DNA of 64,000 nucleotides from Sulfitobacter faviae (GCF_029870955.1 NZ_PGFQ01000001.1:1364001-1428000); one strand, 5' to 3'. Positions 7,910 through 17,872 are shown, numbered from the stretch's first letter. Notes: a model not told the origin generated them from the letters alone. Made by a program: numbers and translations.

Positions 7910-8953
7910 ATGAAAAAGCATTTGAGTTATCTGGCCACCGCGGCGCTGATCGCCAGCCCCGCCTTGGCCGAGGACCTGACGGTGACGTCCTTTGGCGGGG
8001 CCTATGGCGCCGCGCAGATGGAACATATGATCCAGCCCTATATGGATAAATCCGGCACCAACATCCTGTTCGAAGATTACGGCGGTGGCGTGGCCGAGAT
8101 GAAGGCGCAGGTCGAGGCGGGCAACATCCTGTGGGATGTCGTCGACATCGAAGTGATCGACCTCGAACGCGCCTGTGCCGAAGGCTATCTGGAAGTGATC
8201 GACCAATCGGTTCTGCCCGATGGCGACGATGGCACGCCAGCGGCGGATGACTTCATCGATGACGCGCTGGCCAATGAATGCGGCGTGGGCAATATCGTCT
8301 GGTCCGTCGTCTTTGCCGTGAACACCGAGAACGGCGAAGGCCCGAAAACCATCGAAGACTTCTTTGATACCGAGGCGTTCCCCGGCAAACGCGGTCTGCG
8401 CAAACGGCCGCAGGTCAACATGGAATGGGCGCTGCTGGCCGATGGCGTCGCCCCGGAAGAAGTTTATGAGGTGTTGGCCACCGAAGAGGGGCAGAAACGT
8501 GCCTTTGCCAAGCTCGACACCATCAAGGACGACATCACTTGGTACGACAGCTGGTCGCAGGCCCCCGTGCTGCTGAACGACGGTGGGGCGACCATGGTGC
8601 AATCCGCCAATGGTCGCATCTTCGCCGCGATCAAAGATGATGGCGCCCCCTTCGAGATCGTCTGGGACAGCCACATCTATGACCTCGACGTTTGGGCCAT
8701 CATGAAGGGCACCGAGAAGAAAGAAGAGGCGATGGAGTTCATCAAATTCGCCACCGGCACCGTGCCGCTCTCGGGCATGCAGGACGTGGCCTATGGCCCG
8801 ACCCGCGCCTCTGCCCAAGCGCTGCTGCCCGAGGACGTGAAACAAGATCTGCCCACCGCGCATCTTGACGAAGGCGTCAAAGCCGATGGCATCTTCTGGG
8901 CCGACTATGGCGAGACGTTGGGCGAGAAGTTCAACGAATGGCTGCTGCAATAA
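7910..8953 (+). CDS. potD: Periplasmic solute-binding protein, polyamine/spermidine family
   Basis: A 347-residue secreted binding protein with a clear Sec signal (MKKHLSYLATAALIASPALA, cleavage before EDL). The mature protein starts LTVTSFGGAYGAAQMEHMIQ, characteristic of the PotD/SBP_bac_8 group in Rhodobacteraceae. The hinge and the conserved Asp/Trp-rich ligand loop (WDVVDIEVIDLERACAEGYL) are present. It is preceded by AAGGAGAG and lies 59 bases after the ATPase gene. It captures the substrate for the importer; the related family includes polyamines and a few opine-like compounds, so the exact ligand is unsure. Confidence 0.88.
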   Translation: MKKHLSYLATAALIASPALAEDLTVTSFGGAYGAAQMEHMIQPYMDKSGTNILFEDYGGGVAEMKAQVEAGNILWDVVDIEVIDLERACAEGYLEVIDQSVLPDGDDGTPAADDFIDDALANECGVGNIVWSVVFAVNTENGEGPKTIEDFFDTEAFPGKRGLRKRPQVNMEWALLADGVAPEEVYEVLATEEGQKRAFAKLDTIKDDITWYDSWSQAPVLLNDGGATMVQSANGRIFAAIKDDGAPFEIVWDSHIYDLDVWAIMKGTEKKEEAMEFIKFATGTVPLSGMQDVAYGPTRASAQALLPEDVKQDLPTAHLDEGVKADGIFWADYGETLGEKFNEWLLQ

Positions 8954-9001
8954 GCCCCCTGCCCCGCGCCTGACCGGGCGCGGGGCACCCAACCTCTATA
9001 G

Positions 9002-10243
9002 ATGAGTAACCGCGTGTCCAGCCTCACTTCCCAAGACGCCGCCAACGCCCGTCGCCAAATGCGCAGACGCCGCCTGCAGGCGTTTCTTTTCGTGGTGCCG
9101 CTGCTGCTCTTCATCCTTTTCGCCTTTGTCGCACCGATCACCACGATGCTGTTCCGCAGCGTCTACAACCCCACCGTGGCCGAACTGGTGCCCGAAACGT
9201 TGGAGATGCTCGAAGGCTGGGAGGGCGAGAGCCTGCCCGATGCGGCGGTCATCACCCAGATGGCCATCGACATGAAGCGCATGGCAAACAACCGCACCTC
9301 CGGCAGGTTCGCCGATGAGATCAACCGCGCCCTGCCGGGCATGTCGAGCGTCATCAAATCCACCGCCCGGGGCCTGCGCCGCGCCGATGATGCCGAGCTT
9401 GCGGCCAATGGGGCAGAGATGCTGCTGGAAAAGAACGACCGTTGGGCCAAGCCCGCCACTTGGCGCGCGATCCGCAGCGCCGGGCAGGTCTATACGTCGA
9501 GCTACTACCTCACCGCTGTCGATATGGAATACAACTCCGAAGGGGACATCGTCCAACGCGACACACAGATTTACAAACAGCTCTACACTAAAACGCTGAA
9601 GATGGCGTTGATCATAACCGGGCTGACGATGCTGCTGGGCTATCCGCTTGCTTTCTACATGTCGCAGGCCAGCCCCGCGACGGCGAACTTCCTGATGGTC
9701 TTTGTCCTGCTGCCCTTCTGGACCTCGCTCTTGGTGCGCACCACCGCGTGGATCGCGCTGTTGCAAGCCGGGGGCGTGGTGAACTCGTCCCTCATCTGGG
9801 CCGGGCTGATCAACGAGCCCATTGAGCTGCTCTACAACGAGTTCTCCACCATCCTCGCCATGACCCACATCCTGCTGCCCTTCATGGTGCTGCCGCTCTA
9901 CGCGGTGATGCGCGGGATCGATTCGAGTTTTATGCGCGCGGCGATCTCCATGGGGTCGAACCCCATCGGCGCGTGGTACAAGATCTACCTGCCAATGAGC
10001 CTGCCGGGCCTCTCTGCCGGGGCGCTCTTGGTCTTCATCATCTCGGTCGGCTACTACATCACGCCCGCGCTGGTCGGCGGCACCGATGGTCAGATGATCT
10101 CCAACATCATCGCTTTTCACATGCAGGTGTCCAACAACTGGGAACTGGCGGCGGCCTTGGGCTCGCTCCTGCTGATCCTGATCCTCGTTCTCTACTGGCT
10201 GTTCGACCGTTTTGTCGGCACCGACAACCTTAAGCTGGGATGA
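9002..10243 (+). CDS. potB: ABC transporter permease, PotB-type, with enlarged periplasmic loop
   Basis: A 413-residue inner-membrane permease. The first helix is at about 25-50 (FLFVVPLLLFILFAFVAPIT). It is followed by an unusually long hydrophilic stretch (about residues 58-195) before the second helix (MALIITGLTMLLGYPLAFYM). The remaining helices and the EAA-type loop (SFMRAAISMGSNPIGAWYKI) are standard for binding-protein-dependent permeases. Ordinary PotB proteins are nearer 285 residues; the extra ~130 residues sit in the first periplasmic loop. They could interact with the binding protein. The gene starts 49 bases after the binding-protein gene. Confidence 0.88.
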   Translation: MSNRVSSLTSQDAANARRQMRRRRLQAFLFVVPLLLFILFAFVAPITTMLFRSVYNPTVAELVPETLEMLEGWEGESLPDAAVITQMAIDMKRMANNRTSGRFADEINRALPGMSSVIKSTARGLRRADDAELAANGAEMLLEKNDRWAKPATWRAIRSAGQVYTSSYYLTAVDMEYNSEGDIVQRDTQIYKQLYTKTLKMALIITGLTMLLGYPLAFYMSQASPATANFLMVFVLLPFWTSLLVRTTAWIALLQAGGVVNSSLIWAGLINEPIELLYNEFSTILAMTHILLPFMVLPLYAVMRGIDSSFMRAAISMGSNPIGAWYKIYLPMSLPGLSAGALLVFIISVGYYITPALVGGTDGQMISNIIAFHMQVSNNWELAAALGSLLLILILVLYWLFDRFVGTDNLKLG

Positions 10244-10247
10244 CGTC

Positions 10248-11096
10248 ATGAGCCAACTGCCCGACTATTACACGATCTGGCACAAGGCGGGGCACTATGG
10301 CCTGCGCATCATGGCGGGGCTGGTGCTGGTCTTCCTGATGCTGCCGATCCTCGTCATCATGCCGCTGTCGTTCAATGCCGAGCCCTTCTTTACCTTCACC
10401 CAAGGCATGCTGTCGCTCGACCCCGACGCCTATTCAACGCGCTGGTATCAGGAGATCGTCGATGATCAGAAATGGCGCATCGCGATCCGCAACTCCTTCG
10501 TCATCGGCATCGCGGCGGCCAGCATCGCCACCGTGCTGGGCACGCTGGCGGCGGTGGGCCTAGCCTCGCCCTGGATGCCGTTCAAACGGGTGATCACGGC
10601 GCTGTTGCTGTCGCCCATGATCGTGCCGCTGATCATCATCGCGGCGGGCATGTTCTTCTTCTACACGCAGTTCAACCTCGTGGGCACCTTCACCGGGCTG
10701 ATCATCGCCCATGCCGCACTTGGCGTGCCTTTTGTCATCATCACCGTCACCGCCACGCTCAGCGGCTTTGACCGGTCACTCTTCGTCGCGGGGCTGAGCC
10801 TCGGCGCCTCACCGATCAAAGTGTTCTGGGACGTGGTGATTCCGCTCATTCGCCCCGGCGTGATCTCGGGCGGGCTTTTTGCCTTCGTGACCTCCTTCGA
10901 CGAGGTGGTGCTCGTGCTCTTCCTCGCGGGGCCAGAGCAGCGCACGATTCCGCGGCAGATGTTCTCGGGCCTGCGCGAGCAGATCAACCCTACGATTCTG
11001 GCAGTGGCGACGCTGCTGGTGGTGCTCTCGGCGACGATGCTTTTTGTGCTGGAAGCCCTGCGCCGACGCTCGGCCCGGCTGCGCGGTCAAGAATAA
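10248..11096 (+). CDS. potC: ABC transporter permease, PotC-type
   Basis: A 282-residue permease, second membrane subunit. I start it at ATG 10248 (MSQLPDYYTIWHKAGHYGLR), four bases after the preceding stop and with GGGATGA upstream. A start at 10212 would overlap potB by 32 bases. Six hydrophobic segments are visible, beginning IMAGLVLVFLMLPILVIMPL. The EAA loop is SLFVAGLSLGASPIKVFWDV. The C-terminus is basic (LRRRSARLRGQE), cytoplasmic. It pairs with the upstream permease to form the channel. Confidence 0.88.
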   Translation: MSQLPDYYTIWHKAGHYGLRIMAGLVLVFLMLPILVIMPLSFNAEPFFTFTQGMLSLDPDAYSTRWYQEIVDDQKWRIAIRNSFVIGIAAASIATVLGTLAAVGLASPWMPFKRVITALLLSPMIVPLIIIAAGMFFFYTQFNLVGTFTGLIIAHAALGVPFVIITVTATLSGFDRSLFVAGLSLGASPIKVFWDVVIPLIRPGVISGGLFAFVTSFDEVVLVLFLAGPEQRTIPRQMFSGLREQINPTILAVATLLVVLSATMLFVLEALRRRSARLRGQE

Positions 11097-11097
11097 G

Positions 11098-11116
11098 CAA
11101 AACCGCCCGAGGGCGG
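11098..11116 (-). terminator. Intrinsic terminator downstream of tRNA-Lys
   Basis: Stem CCGCCC/GGGCGG (11103-11116). Read on the minus strand it is followed by TTTTGC, so it should stop transcription of the tRNA-Lys gene. It also lies right after potC and could act in that direction as a hairpin without a T tract. Confidence 0.65.
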
Positions 11117-11155
11117 CACCAAACACCTGATCCATAACCATTTAAGGGGGGTGAG

Positions 11156-11231
11156 TGGTGAGCCGTGATGGGTTCGAACCATCGACCTACTGATTAAAAG
11201 TCAGTTGCTCTACCAACTGAGCTAACGGCCC
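11156..11231 (-). tRNA. tRNA-Lys (anticodon TTT)
   Basis: A 76-base cloverleaf on the minus strand. It begins GGGCCGTTAGCTCAGTTGG and ends ACGGCTC plus an encoded ACCA. The acceptor stem pairs over seven positions with one G-U. The anticodon loop is CTTTTAA, giving anticodon TTT, and the T-loop is GTTCGAACC. It decodes AAA/AAG. Confidence 0.97.
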
Positions 11232-11326
11232 ACTAGGCGGGTAACTAGAAATTACGGGCGGCAGGGTCAAGCCCTTAATTACGAAAATCTTGCGAGATGC
11301 TGGATTAGTTTTCATGCCGGGGTTAT

Positions 11327-12168
11327 ATGCGCCGAATGTACAGCGATCAGACCCCCGGTTTGCCCTTCATGAAGATGCATGGGCTTGGCAATGATTTCGT
11401 CGTGTTCGATGCACGCGCGGAAGGAATCGACGTGACCCCGGCGATGGCGCAGGCCATCGGGCACCGGCAATTTGGCGTGGGATTCGATCAGCTTGCGGTG
11501 ATCACGCGCGGGACGGGCGACGCGCATCTGACCTTTTACAACAGCGACGGCTCCCTTTCCGCCGCCTGTGGCAACGCCACCCGCTGCATCGCGCGCTATC
11601 TGATGGACGACACAGGCCACGATTCGCTGCATCTGACCACCGCGCGTGGCGATCTGGCAGCGAAAGACGCCGGGGGTGGCCTGACCTCCGTCAACATGGG
11701 CCATCCGCAGCTAAAGTGGGACGAGGTGCCGCTGGCGCGCGAGATGGACACGCTGCATCTGCCGATCGACGGCGACCCGACAGCCACCGGCATGGGCAAT
11801 CCGCATTGCACCTTTTTCGTGGAAGACGCTGAGGCGGTGGACCTTTCCGACCTCGGCCCCGCGCCGAGCATGATCCGCTCTACCCTGAGCGCACCAACGT
11901 GCAGGTCGCGCAGATCGTCGGGCCGGACCACATCCGCATGCGCGTCTGGGAGCGCGGCGTCGGCGTGACGCTCGCCTCTGGCTCCTCCTCCTGCGCCACC
12001 GCCGTGGCCGCCGCGCGTCGGGGCCTCACGGGCCGTGCCGTGCGCATCGATCTCGACGGCGGCACGCTGCATATCGACTGGCGCGAGGATGGCGTCTGGA
12101 TGACCGGGCCGACGATGCATGTCTTCTCCGGCAGCCTCACCCCCGCATTTCTGGAGAGCCTGACATGA
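11327..12168 (+). pseudogene. dapF: Diaminopimelate epimerase, one-base frameshift as read
   Basis: DapF interconverts LL- and meso-diaminopimelate for lysine and peptidoglycan synthesis. The N-terminal part has [14 protein letters not shown], the first catalytic Cys region [10 protein letters not shown] and [12 protein letters not shown]. At the CCCC run 11857-11860 the frame is lost. Adding one C restores [17 protein letters not shown], then [16 protein letters not shown] and the second catalytic Cys in [11 protein letters not shown], through to 12168. The gene is normally essential, so a missing base in the assembly is likelier than a dead gene. The start is uncertain: ATG 11327, 11336 or 11369 (MKMHGLGND) are all possible. 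The TGA overlaps the mtaB ATG (ATGA), so the two are coupled. Confidence 0.88.
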
Positions 12169-13418
12169 GCGCCCCAATTTTCAGCACCATGGGCTGCCGT
12201 CTCAACGCCTATGAGACCGAGGCGATGAAGGAACTCGCCGAACAGGCGGGGCTGGAGAACGCCGTGGTGGTCAATACCTGCGCGGTCACGGCCGAGGCGG
12301 TCCGCAAGGCACGGCAGGACATCCGCAAGCTGCGCAAGGCACATCCCGAGGCGCGGTTGATCGTGACCGGCTGCGCGGCGCAGACCGAACCCGAAACCTT
12401 TAACGCCATGCCCGAGGTCGATGCCGTGATCGGCAACACCGAGAAGATGCAGGGCGCGACATGGCAGGGCATGGCCGCCGATTTCATCGGTAAGACCGAG
12501 AGCGTGCAGGTCGACGACATCATGTCGGTGACCGAGACCGCGGGCCATCTGATCGACGGATTCGGCACCCGCAGCCGCGCCTATGTACAGGTCCAGAACG
12601 GCTGCGACCACCGCTGCACCTTCTGCATCATCCCCTACGGCCGCGGCAATTCGCGCTCGGTGCCTGCGGGCGTGGTGGTGGACCAGATCAAGCGGCTGGT
12701 AGACAAGGGCTTCAACGAGGTCGTGCTGACCGGGGTCGACCTGACCTCTTGGGGCGCCGATCTGCCGGCGATGCCGAAGCTTGGCGACTTGGTGATGCGC
12801 ATCCTGAAGCTGGTACCCGACCTGCCGCGTCTGCGGATCTCCTCGATTGATTCGATCGAGGTGGACGAGAACCTGATGCAGGCCATCGCCACTGAGCCGC
12901 GTTTAATGCCGCATCTGCACCTATCGTTGCAGCATGGCGACGACATGATCCTCAAGCGCATGAAGCGCCGCCACCTGCGCGACGATGCGATCCGCTTTGC
13001 CCAAGAGGCCCGCGCGCTGCGCCCCGACATGACCTTCGGCGCCGACATCATCGCAGGCTTCCCGACCGAGACCGAGGCGATGTTCGACAATTCGCTGAAA
13101 CTGGTCGAGGAATGCGACCTCACGTGGCTGCATGTCTTCCCCTACTCCGCCCGTCCCGGCACGCCGGCGGCACGGATGCCCGCGGTGAACGGCGCGGCGA
13201 TCAAGGAGCGTGCGGCACGGTTGCGGGCGGCTGGCGAGCTGCAGGTGCAACGGCATCTTGAGGCGCAGGTCGGGCGCACCCACGACGTGTTGATGGAGAA
13301 CCCCCACATGGGCCGCACGGCGCAGTTCACCGAGGTGAGCTTTGCCGTGCCACAGGTTGAGGGGGAGATCGTGCAGGCCGAGATCACCGGGATTTCAGGC
13401 ACGCAGCTGACCGCCTGA
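12165..13418 (+). CDS. mtaB: tRNA t6A37 methylthiotransferase MtaB
   Basis: A 417-residue radical-SAM enzyme that converts t6A37 to ms2t6A in tRNAs reading ANN codons. The N-terminal UPF0004 domain has its three cluster cysteines in [22 protein letters not shown] and [10 protein letters not shown]. The radical-SAM motif is [20 protein letters not shown] around residues 145-165. The C-terminal end is a short TRAM-like region. The opening ([11 protein letters not shown]) separates MtaB from MiaB and RimO. It starts on the ATG that overlaps the dapF stop. Confidence 0.93.
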   Translation: MSAPIFSTMGCRLNAYETEAMKELAEQAGLENAVVVNTCAVTAEAVRKARQDIRKLRKAHPEARLIVTGCAAQTEPETFNAMPEVDAVIGNTEKMQGATWQGMAADFIGKTESVQVDDIMSVTETAGHLIDGFGTRSRAYVQVQNGCDHRCTFCIIPYGRGNSRSVPAGVVVDQIKRLVDKGFNEVVLTGVDLTSWGADLPAMPKLGDLVMRILKLVPDLPRLRISSIDSIEVDENLMQAIATEPRLMPHLHLSLQHGDDMILKRMKRRHLRDDAIRFAQEARALRPDMTFGADIIAGFPTETEAMFDNSLKLVEECDLTWLHVFPYSARPGTPAARMPAVNGAAIKERAARLRAAGELQVQRHLEAQVGRTHDVLMENPHMGRTAQFTEVSFAVPQVEGEIVQAEITGISGTQLTA

Positions 13419-13638
13419 AAACGGCTGCTCTGCAGCGCGGAGGGCATTGCCCTCCCTGGGGGCGATGGAACGAGACTGCGGTCGGAATGGCTGCCGTACC
13501 CGAGACGACTCCGCATCATGGAACCTCGCAAAATCGCCCTCCGAGAGAGGGAGGGCGATGCCCGCTGTGCCGCCGGGCGGAACCTGTTGAGAGGTTCTAG
13601 GTCCAATGGACGCCATCATAACGCATGGCCACGAAAAA
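13419..13638. other. Intergenic region with a series of hairpins
   Basis: No gene is supported here. It holds at least four inverted repeats in 180 bases: GGAGGGC-ATT-GCCCTCC (13439-13455); a 10-bp stem ATCGCCCTCC/GGAGGGCGAT with a 7-base loop (13533-13559); GAACCT/AGGTTC near 13580-13600; and GTCC-AAT-GGAC just after. The 10-bp stem is followed on the minus strand by TTTTGCG, so it can act as a backup terminator for the pet operon. The first lies 20 bases after the mtaB stop and may end that transcript. Confidence 0.6.
13533..13559 (-). terminator. Secondary hairpin terminator candidate
   Basis: Ten-base perfect stem (13533-13542 with 13550-13559), loop GAGAGAG. On the minus strand the 3' arm runs into TTTTG. 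It is a second stop about 80 bases beyond the main pet terminator. Confidence 0.5.
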
Positions 13639-13660
13639 GGGCGCCGGTTTCCCGGCGCCC
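13634..13660 (-). terminator. Strong intrinsic terminator of the petABC operon
   Basis: Perfect nine-base GC stem GGGCGCCGG (13639-13647) and CCGGCGCCC (13652-13660) with a four-base loop. On the minus strand it is followed by TTTTT (13634-13638). It lies 28 bases after the cytochrome c1 stop. Confidence 0.88.
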
Positions 13661-13687
13661 TTCTCATTTACAAAAGCCGTGGCCCGA

Positions 13688-15088
13688 TCAGCCGTCCTTG
13701 CGGCGGTTCTTGACCGGCGCCCAAAGCTTCTTGTTGGTCAGATAGAGCAGGACCGAGAGCAGACCCAGCAGAACAACCCCGGCAAAGCCAGCCTGTTTGC
13801 GTGCGCCCAGCTTCGGCTCGGCAGTCCACATCAGGAAGGCAGAGACATCCTCGGACATATGCTGCACGTCATTGGCATGCTCATCCGCGAACTCGACCAG
13901 CCCATCGGAAAGTGGGGGCGCCATGGCGATCCAGCCGCCGGGGAAAACGGTGTTCTCGTAAAGAACCGTGCCCGCCTGCTCTTTCTCTTTGCCGGTGTAG
14001 CTGGTCAGAAGCGCAGTGATATACTCCGGCCCGCCGATCCCTTTGAGGAACTGGTTGATGCCCAGACCATAGGGGCCGTGGAACGCGGCGCGTTTCTTGG
14101 CCATCAGCGAGAGGTCAGGTGCGTTCGGCAGGTTGGACCCGGGGAAGTGGTCAACCGGGGTGCCGGGACGGGTGTCGTCCAGCTCGGCGTCATAGACGTC
14201 ATAGCCTTTGGCGTATTCGATCACCTGCTCTTCGGGCATGTTCGGACCGGTTTCGTCCGACAATGTCCGCATCGCGACATACTCCAGACCGTGGCAGGCC
14301 GCGCAAACCTCGGTGTAGATCTGCAGACCGCGCTGGAGCTGGTTTACGTCGTAACCGCCGAACGGACCATCGAAAGAGAAATCGATGTTGTCGATATGCG
14401 GTGTGGCGTGGGAATCGTCACCCTGATCGTCGTCACCGGCGTGATCTTCAGCGGCAGTTTCCTCGCCGTGGTCTTCCGCTTCCATGACACCCACGTTGGG
14501 GTCATCACTATGCGCCTGACCGGCAACATCGTCTTCGGCGATCACTTCGTTTTCAGCGTTTTCCTCGGCTGTCGATTGCGCTTCGTCCGTGGCTCCGACT
14601 TCTTCGGCAGGCGCTTCTTCGGCGTCTTCGGCAGAAACCTCTTCGGGCGCTTCCTCGGTGGCAGCATCCTCAGTGGCGGTTTCTTCGGCCGGGGCCTCTT
14701 CCGCTACTGGTGCTTCCTCGGCAGGCGCCGTTTCAGCCGGAGCTTCTTCGGTTGTCGCCTCTTCAGCTGGTGCGTCTTCAACCGGAGCCTCGGCAGCAGG
14801 TGCCTCTTCGGTTGCGGTGTCCTCAGCAGGGGCTGCCTCAACCGCGGGTTCGTCAGCCGGGGCCGCGTCGACCTCGGGTTCGGCTGCGGGCGCGTCAGTT
14901 TCAGCAGGTGCCTCTTCCGCCGCTGGCGCTTCAGCAGGCGCGGTTTCGGCTTCGGCCTCCGGCGTTTCCGCCGGAGTTGTTAGCAGTTCTTCTTCTGTCG
15001 CTGTGTCCTGCGCCAGCACCGCCGTCCCCGGCAGGGCAAGGCCCAGAGTTACCACGGCAGAAAGGAGGTTGGTCTTCATCATGGTCAT
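13688..15088 (-). CDS. petC: Cytochrome c1 of the bc1 complex, with long acidic N-terminal domain
   Basis: A 466-residue cytochrome c1 that passes electrons from the Rieske centre to soluble or membrane cytochrome c. A Sec signal (residues 1-26) is followed by about 205 residues (28-232) made almost entirely of Ala, Glu, Pro, Asp and Thr in loose EEAPAE-type repeats. The usual c1 domain then begins ([20 protein letters not shown]). Heme attachment is CAACH with its first Cys at residue 262. The C-terminal anchor is [17 protein letters not shown]. Typical c1 is about 260 residues. Paracoccus denitrificans c1 is known to carry a similar but shorter acidic extension that affects complex assembly state and cytochrome c docking. 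It is last in the operon and ends just before a strong terminator. Confidence 0.93.
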   Translation of the reverse strand: MTMMKTNLLSAVVTLGLALPGTAVLAQDTATEEELLTTPAETPEAEAETAPAEAPAAEEAPAETDAPAAEPEVDAAPADEPAVEAAPAEDTATEEAPAAEAPVEDAPAEEATTEEAPAETAPAEEAPVAEEAPAEETATEDAATEEAPEEVSAEDAEEAPAEEVGATDEAQSTAEENAENEVIAEDDVAGQAHSDDPNVGVMEAEDHGEETAAEDHAGDDDQGDDSHATPHIDNIDFSFDGPFGGYDVNQLQRGLQIYTEVCAACHGLEYVAMRTLSDETGPNMPEEQVIEYAKGYDVYDAELDDTRPGTPVDHFPGSNLPNAPDLSLMAKKRAAFHGPYGLGINQFLKGIGGPEYITALLTSYTGKEKEQAGTVLYENTVFPGGWIAMAPPLSDGLVEFADEHANDVQHMSEDVSAFLMWTAEPKLGARKQAGFAGVVLLGLLSVLLYLTNKKLWAPVKNRRKDG

Positions 15089-15093
15089 GATCC

Positions 15094-16437
15094 TTATTCC
15101 GCCGGGTTCACAAGCGTCTTGGTGCCGCCTGCCTTGGGCGCGTAATGCGCGTCAAAGTCGGCTTCGATGGTTTCAGGCTGCGCCAGCGGCTTCTCGATCA
15201 CGCCCAAGAGGGGCAGAATCACGAGGAAGTAGGCGAACCAATAGGCCGAAGCGATCAGTGAGAAGCTCGCATAGGGCTCTTCTGCGGGCATCGCACCCAG
15301 CCACATCAGGGCGAAGAAGTCGATCACCAGCAGAGCGAACCACCATTTGAACATCGGACGATACCGGCCCGAACGTACAGAGGATGTGTCCAGCCATGGC
15401 ACCAGCGCCATCACGGCAATCGCACCGAACATCGCCAGCACGCCGAAGAACTTGGCGTCGATGATGCCACCGGTCACGAAGGACGCGATCTGCACAACCC
15501 AAACCTCAGAGGTGAAGGCCCGCAGGATCGCGTAGAAGGGCAGGAAGTACCATTCCGGCACGATGTGTGCAGGCGTCGCCAGAGCGTTGGCTTCGATGTA
15601 GTTGTCCGGGTGGCCCAGATAGTTCGGCATGAAGCCAACAACCGCGAAGAACAGCGTCAGGATCACGGCCAGCGCGAACAAGTCCTTGATCACGAAGTAG
15701 GGCCAGAACGGCAGCGTGTCTTTCTTGGCGTCTTCCTTCGAGGTGCGGCGCACTTCGACCCCGGTGGGGTTGTTGTTGCCGGTCGTGTGGAAGGCCCAGA
15801 TGTGCAGCACCACAAGGCCCGCAATCACGAAGGGCAGCAGATAGTGCAGCGAGAAGAAGCGGTTCAGCGTCGCGTTATCAACCGCAGGTCCACCCAGCAG
15901 GAAGGTCTGCAGTGTTTCACCGACAAAGGGAACCGCGCCAAAGAGGCCGGTAATCACGGTCGCGCCCCAGAAGGACATCTGACCCCAAGGCAGAACATAG
16001 CCCATAAAGCCGGTGGCCATCATCAGCAGATAGATCAACATGCCGATGATCCATGTGATCTCACGCGGGGCTTTATAGGAGCCATAGTAGAGACCACGGA
16101 AAATATGCGCATAGACCGCGATAAAGAACAGCGACGCGCCGTTCATATGCAGATAGCGGATCATATAGCCGCCGTTCACGTTGCGCATGATGTGCTCAAC
16201 CGACGAGAAGGCCAGATCGACATGCGGCGTGTAGTGCATCACCAGAACGATGCCGGTGATGATCTGCAGTGCCAGACAGAAAGTCAGCACGATGCCCCAG
16301 ATCCACATCCAGTTCAGGTTCTTGGGCGTGGGGATCATCAATGTGTCGTACAAAAGGCCAACGATGGGAAGGCGGCGGTGCAGCCACTTTTCGCCGTTCG
16401 AATTCGGCTCGTAATGGTCGTGAGGAATTCCAGACAT
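15094..16437 (-). CDS. petB: Cytochrome b of the bc1 complex
   Basis: A 447-residue integral membrane subunit with eight to nine helices that holds hemes bL and bH and both quinone sites. Visible landmarks are [19 protein letters not shown], the first heme-ligand helix ([20 protein letters not shown]), and the Qo-site PEWYF element in [40 protein letters not shown] holds the cd1 region. The C-terminal tail is hydrophilic. It lies 15 bases after petA and 5 bases before petC. Confidence 0.96.
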   Translation of the reverse strand: MSGIPHDHYEPNSNGEKWLHRRLPIVGLLYDTLMIPTPKNLNWMWIWGIVLTFCLALQIITGIVLVMHYTPHVDLAFSSVEHIMRNVNGGYMIRYLHMNGASLFFIAVYAHIFRGLYYGSYKAPREITWIIGMLIYLLMMATGFMGYVLPWGQMSFWGATVITGLFGAVPFVGETLQTFLLGGPAVDNATLNRFFSLHYLLPFVIAGLVVLHIWAFHTTGNNNPTGVEVRRTSKEDAKKDTLPFWPYFVIKDLFALAVILTLFFAVVGFMPNYLGHPDNYIEANALATPAHIVPEWYFLPFYAILRAFTSEVWVVQIASFVTGGIIDAKFFGVLAMFGAIAVMALVPWLDTSSVRSGRYRPMFKWWFALLVIDFFALMWLGAMPAEEPYASFSLIASAYWFAYFLVILPLLGVIEKPLAQPETIEADFDAHYAPKAGGTKTLVNPAE

Positions 16438-16452
16438 CTTTCTTCCGCTCCC

Positions 16453-17013
16453 TTAACCCAGTTTGATCGTGGACTCGTCCACGAATTCGGCGACAGGCAC
16501 CGGCAAGTTGCGCGGCGCCGGCCCTTTACGGATGCGGCCCGCCGTATCGTAGTGCGACCCGTGGCAGGGGCAGAACCAGCCGCCAAAGTCGCCAGCATCA
16601 CCCAAAGGCACGCAGCCAAGGTGCGTGCAGACGCCCATCTGAACCAGCCACTCGCCGTTTTCGTCCAATGCGCGGTTGGCGTCCGTGGCGGGCACGTCGC
16701 CGCCCAGGTTGGCATTCTGCGCGATGGGGTCAGGCAGGCTGGACACGTCGACAGCGCTTGCCTCTTCGATCTCGGCCTCGGTGCGGCGGCGAATGAACAC
16801 CGGCTTGCCCAGCCATTTCACGGTCAGCTGCGTCCCGACTTCGACGCCGGACACATCCACACGAATGGACGACAGCGCCTTTACGTCGGCAGAGGGGTTC
16901 ATCTGGTTGACCAGCGGCCAGACGGCGGCACCAACGGCGACGGCACCTGTACCGGCTGTCGCGTAATACAGGAAATCCCTCCGGGTGCCTGCGTGTTCTT
17001 CTGCTTGGGACAC
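16453..17013 (-). CDS. petA: Rieske iron-sulfur subunit of the bc1 complex
   Basis: A 186-residue Rieske protein. I choose GTG 17013 ([20 protein letters not shown]), which has GGAG seven bases upstream and the start point usual in this family; a TTG at 17037 would add eight residues. A twin-arginine signal/anchor ([20 protein letters not shown]) fits Tat insertion of the folded protein. The 2Fe-2S ligands are in [19 protein letters not shown] and CPCHGSHYD. It is the first gene of the operon; the promoter should lie in the 190 bases up to the divergent side at 17203. Confidence 0.95.
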   Translation of the reverse strand: MSQAEEHAGTRRDFLYYATAGTGAVAVGAAVWPLVNQMNPSADVKALSSIRVDVSGVEVGTQLTVKWLGKPVFIRRRTEAEIEEASAVDVSSLPDPIAQNANLGGDVPATDANRALDENGEWLVQMGVCTHLGCVPLGDAGDFGGWFCPCHGSHYDTAGRIRKGPAPRNLPVPVAEFVDESTIKLG

Positions 17014-17203
17014 GGGTTTACTCCAATTCTTGGCCAACTTTGGCCGACAGACATAGGGGTGGCGTCACCTTGCCACCTGACTTCTCGCCGCTATCTACCG
17101 GGATGGACCGCGCCCGTCCAGATGTCAAAGCCGCGCATCTTGGATCAACCGCGCCACAACGCGGCAAAAATACCGCGATTGTGGCAATATCATTACGGCG
17201 CGC

Positions 17204-17812
17204 TTACTGCGGCGGCGCGGTATGGGTCATCGCGGGGCGCGAATCAAAGGCATCGAACCATGCCGCCAGATCGGGGTTTTCAGCCCGCCAATCCCGCGCA
17301 CCATGGCGAAAATCGATATATCCCAAGGCGCAGCCAAGCGCGATTTGCCCCATGTCCAAAGGCCCGGCCAAATGCGCAGCCCATTGATTGTTAAGCGTCT
17401 TACAGGCCCGGTCGACCTTGCCCCACTGGCCTTCGACCCATTCTGACATGCGTTTGTCTTCGGGGCGCAGCTTGCCCTCATAGACCATAGCGAGCGCGGC
17501 ATCGAGCATCCCATCCGCCGTGGCCTCCAGCGTCAAAGTGTCCCACCTGCTTGTGCCTTGGGGGTAAAGCCCCGCCCCGGCGCGGTCATCCAAATAGGCG
17601 CAGATCACCCGGCTGTCGTACAGCGTGCAGCCGTCTGGCCGCTCCAGCGCGGGCACTTTGGTCAGCGGGTTGCGCGCGGCAAAGCCCTCAGCCGGGGCCA
17701 GCGGCGTGCCCGATGTCGGCTCCAGCGCGACATCATCAAGCTGACCGGTCTCATGCAGCAGCACCATGACCTTGCGGACATAGGGCGAGGTTGGAGAATA
17801 AAATAGTTTCAC
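17204..17812 (-). CDS. Glutathione S-transferase family protein
   Basis: A 202-residue GST. I start it at GTG 17812 (MKLFYSPTSPYVRKVMVLLH), the normal beginning of the thioredoxin-like N domain, rather than the ATG at 17839. SPTSPYVRKV carries the catalytic-position Ser, and PALERPDGCTLYDSRVICAY holds the glutathione-binding Ser after the cis-Pro. The helical C domain covers residues 85-200. The substrate is unknown; such proteins detoxify electrophiles or act in ring-cleavage pathways. Confidence 0.88.
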   Translation of the reverse strand: MKLFYSPTSPYVRKVMVLLHETGQLDDVALEPTSGTPLAPAEGFAARNPLTKVPALERPDGCTLYDSRVICAYLDDRAGAGLYPQGTSRWDTLTLEATADGMLDAALAMVYEGKLRPEDKRMSEWVEGQWGKVDRACKTLNNQWAAHLAGPLDMGQIALGCALGYIDFRHGARDWRAENPDLAAWFDAFDSRPAMTHTAPPQ

Positions 17813-17872
17813 GTGAAGTCCCCCCTTGGTTGCCCGCACTATTCAACGGCGCCGCGCCAGACGCAACGGCGA

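Noticed and set aside
13625..14983. 452-codon open frame on the + strand opposite cytochrome c1
   Set aside because: It is the mirror of the acidic Ala/Glu repeat, giving a Gly/Phe/Arg-rich translation, and lies entirely over a certain gene and its terminator.
14600..15000. Repeat array resembling CRISPR or a minisatellite
   Set aside because: The units are short, irregular and in frame, and encode the acidic domain of cytochrome c1; there are no spacers of constant length.
15565..17394. 609-codon open frame on the + strand opposite petB and petA
   Set aside because: It has His/Arg/Gln-rich composition, no domain, and lies antisense to two well-supported bc1 subunits; a by-product of high GC.
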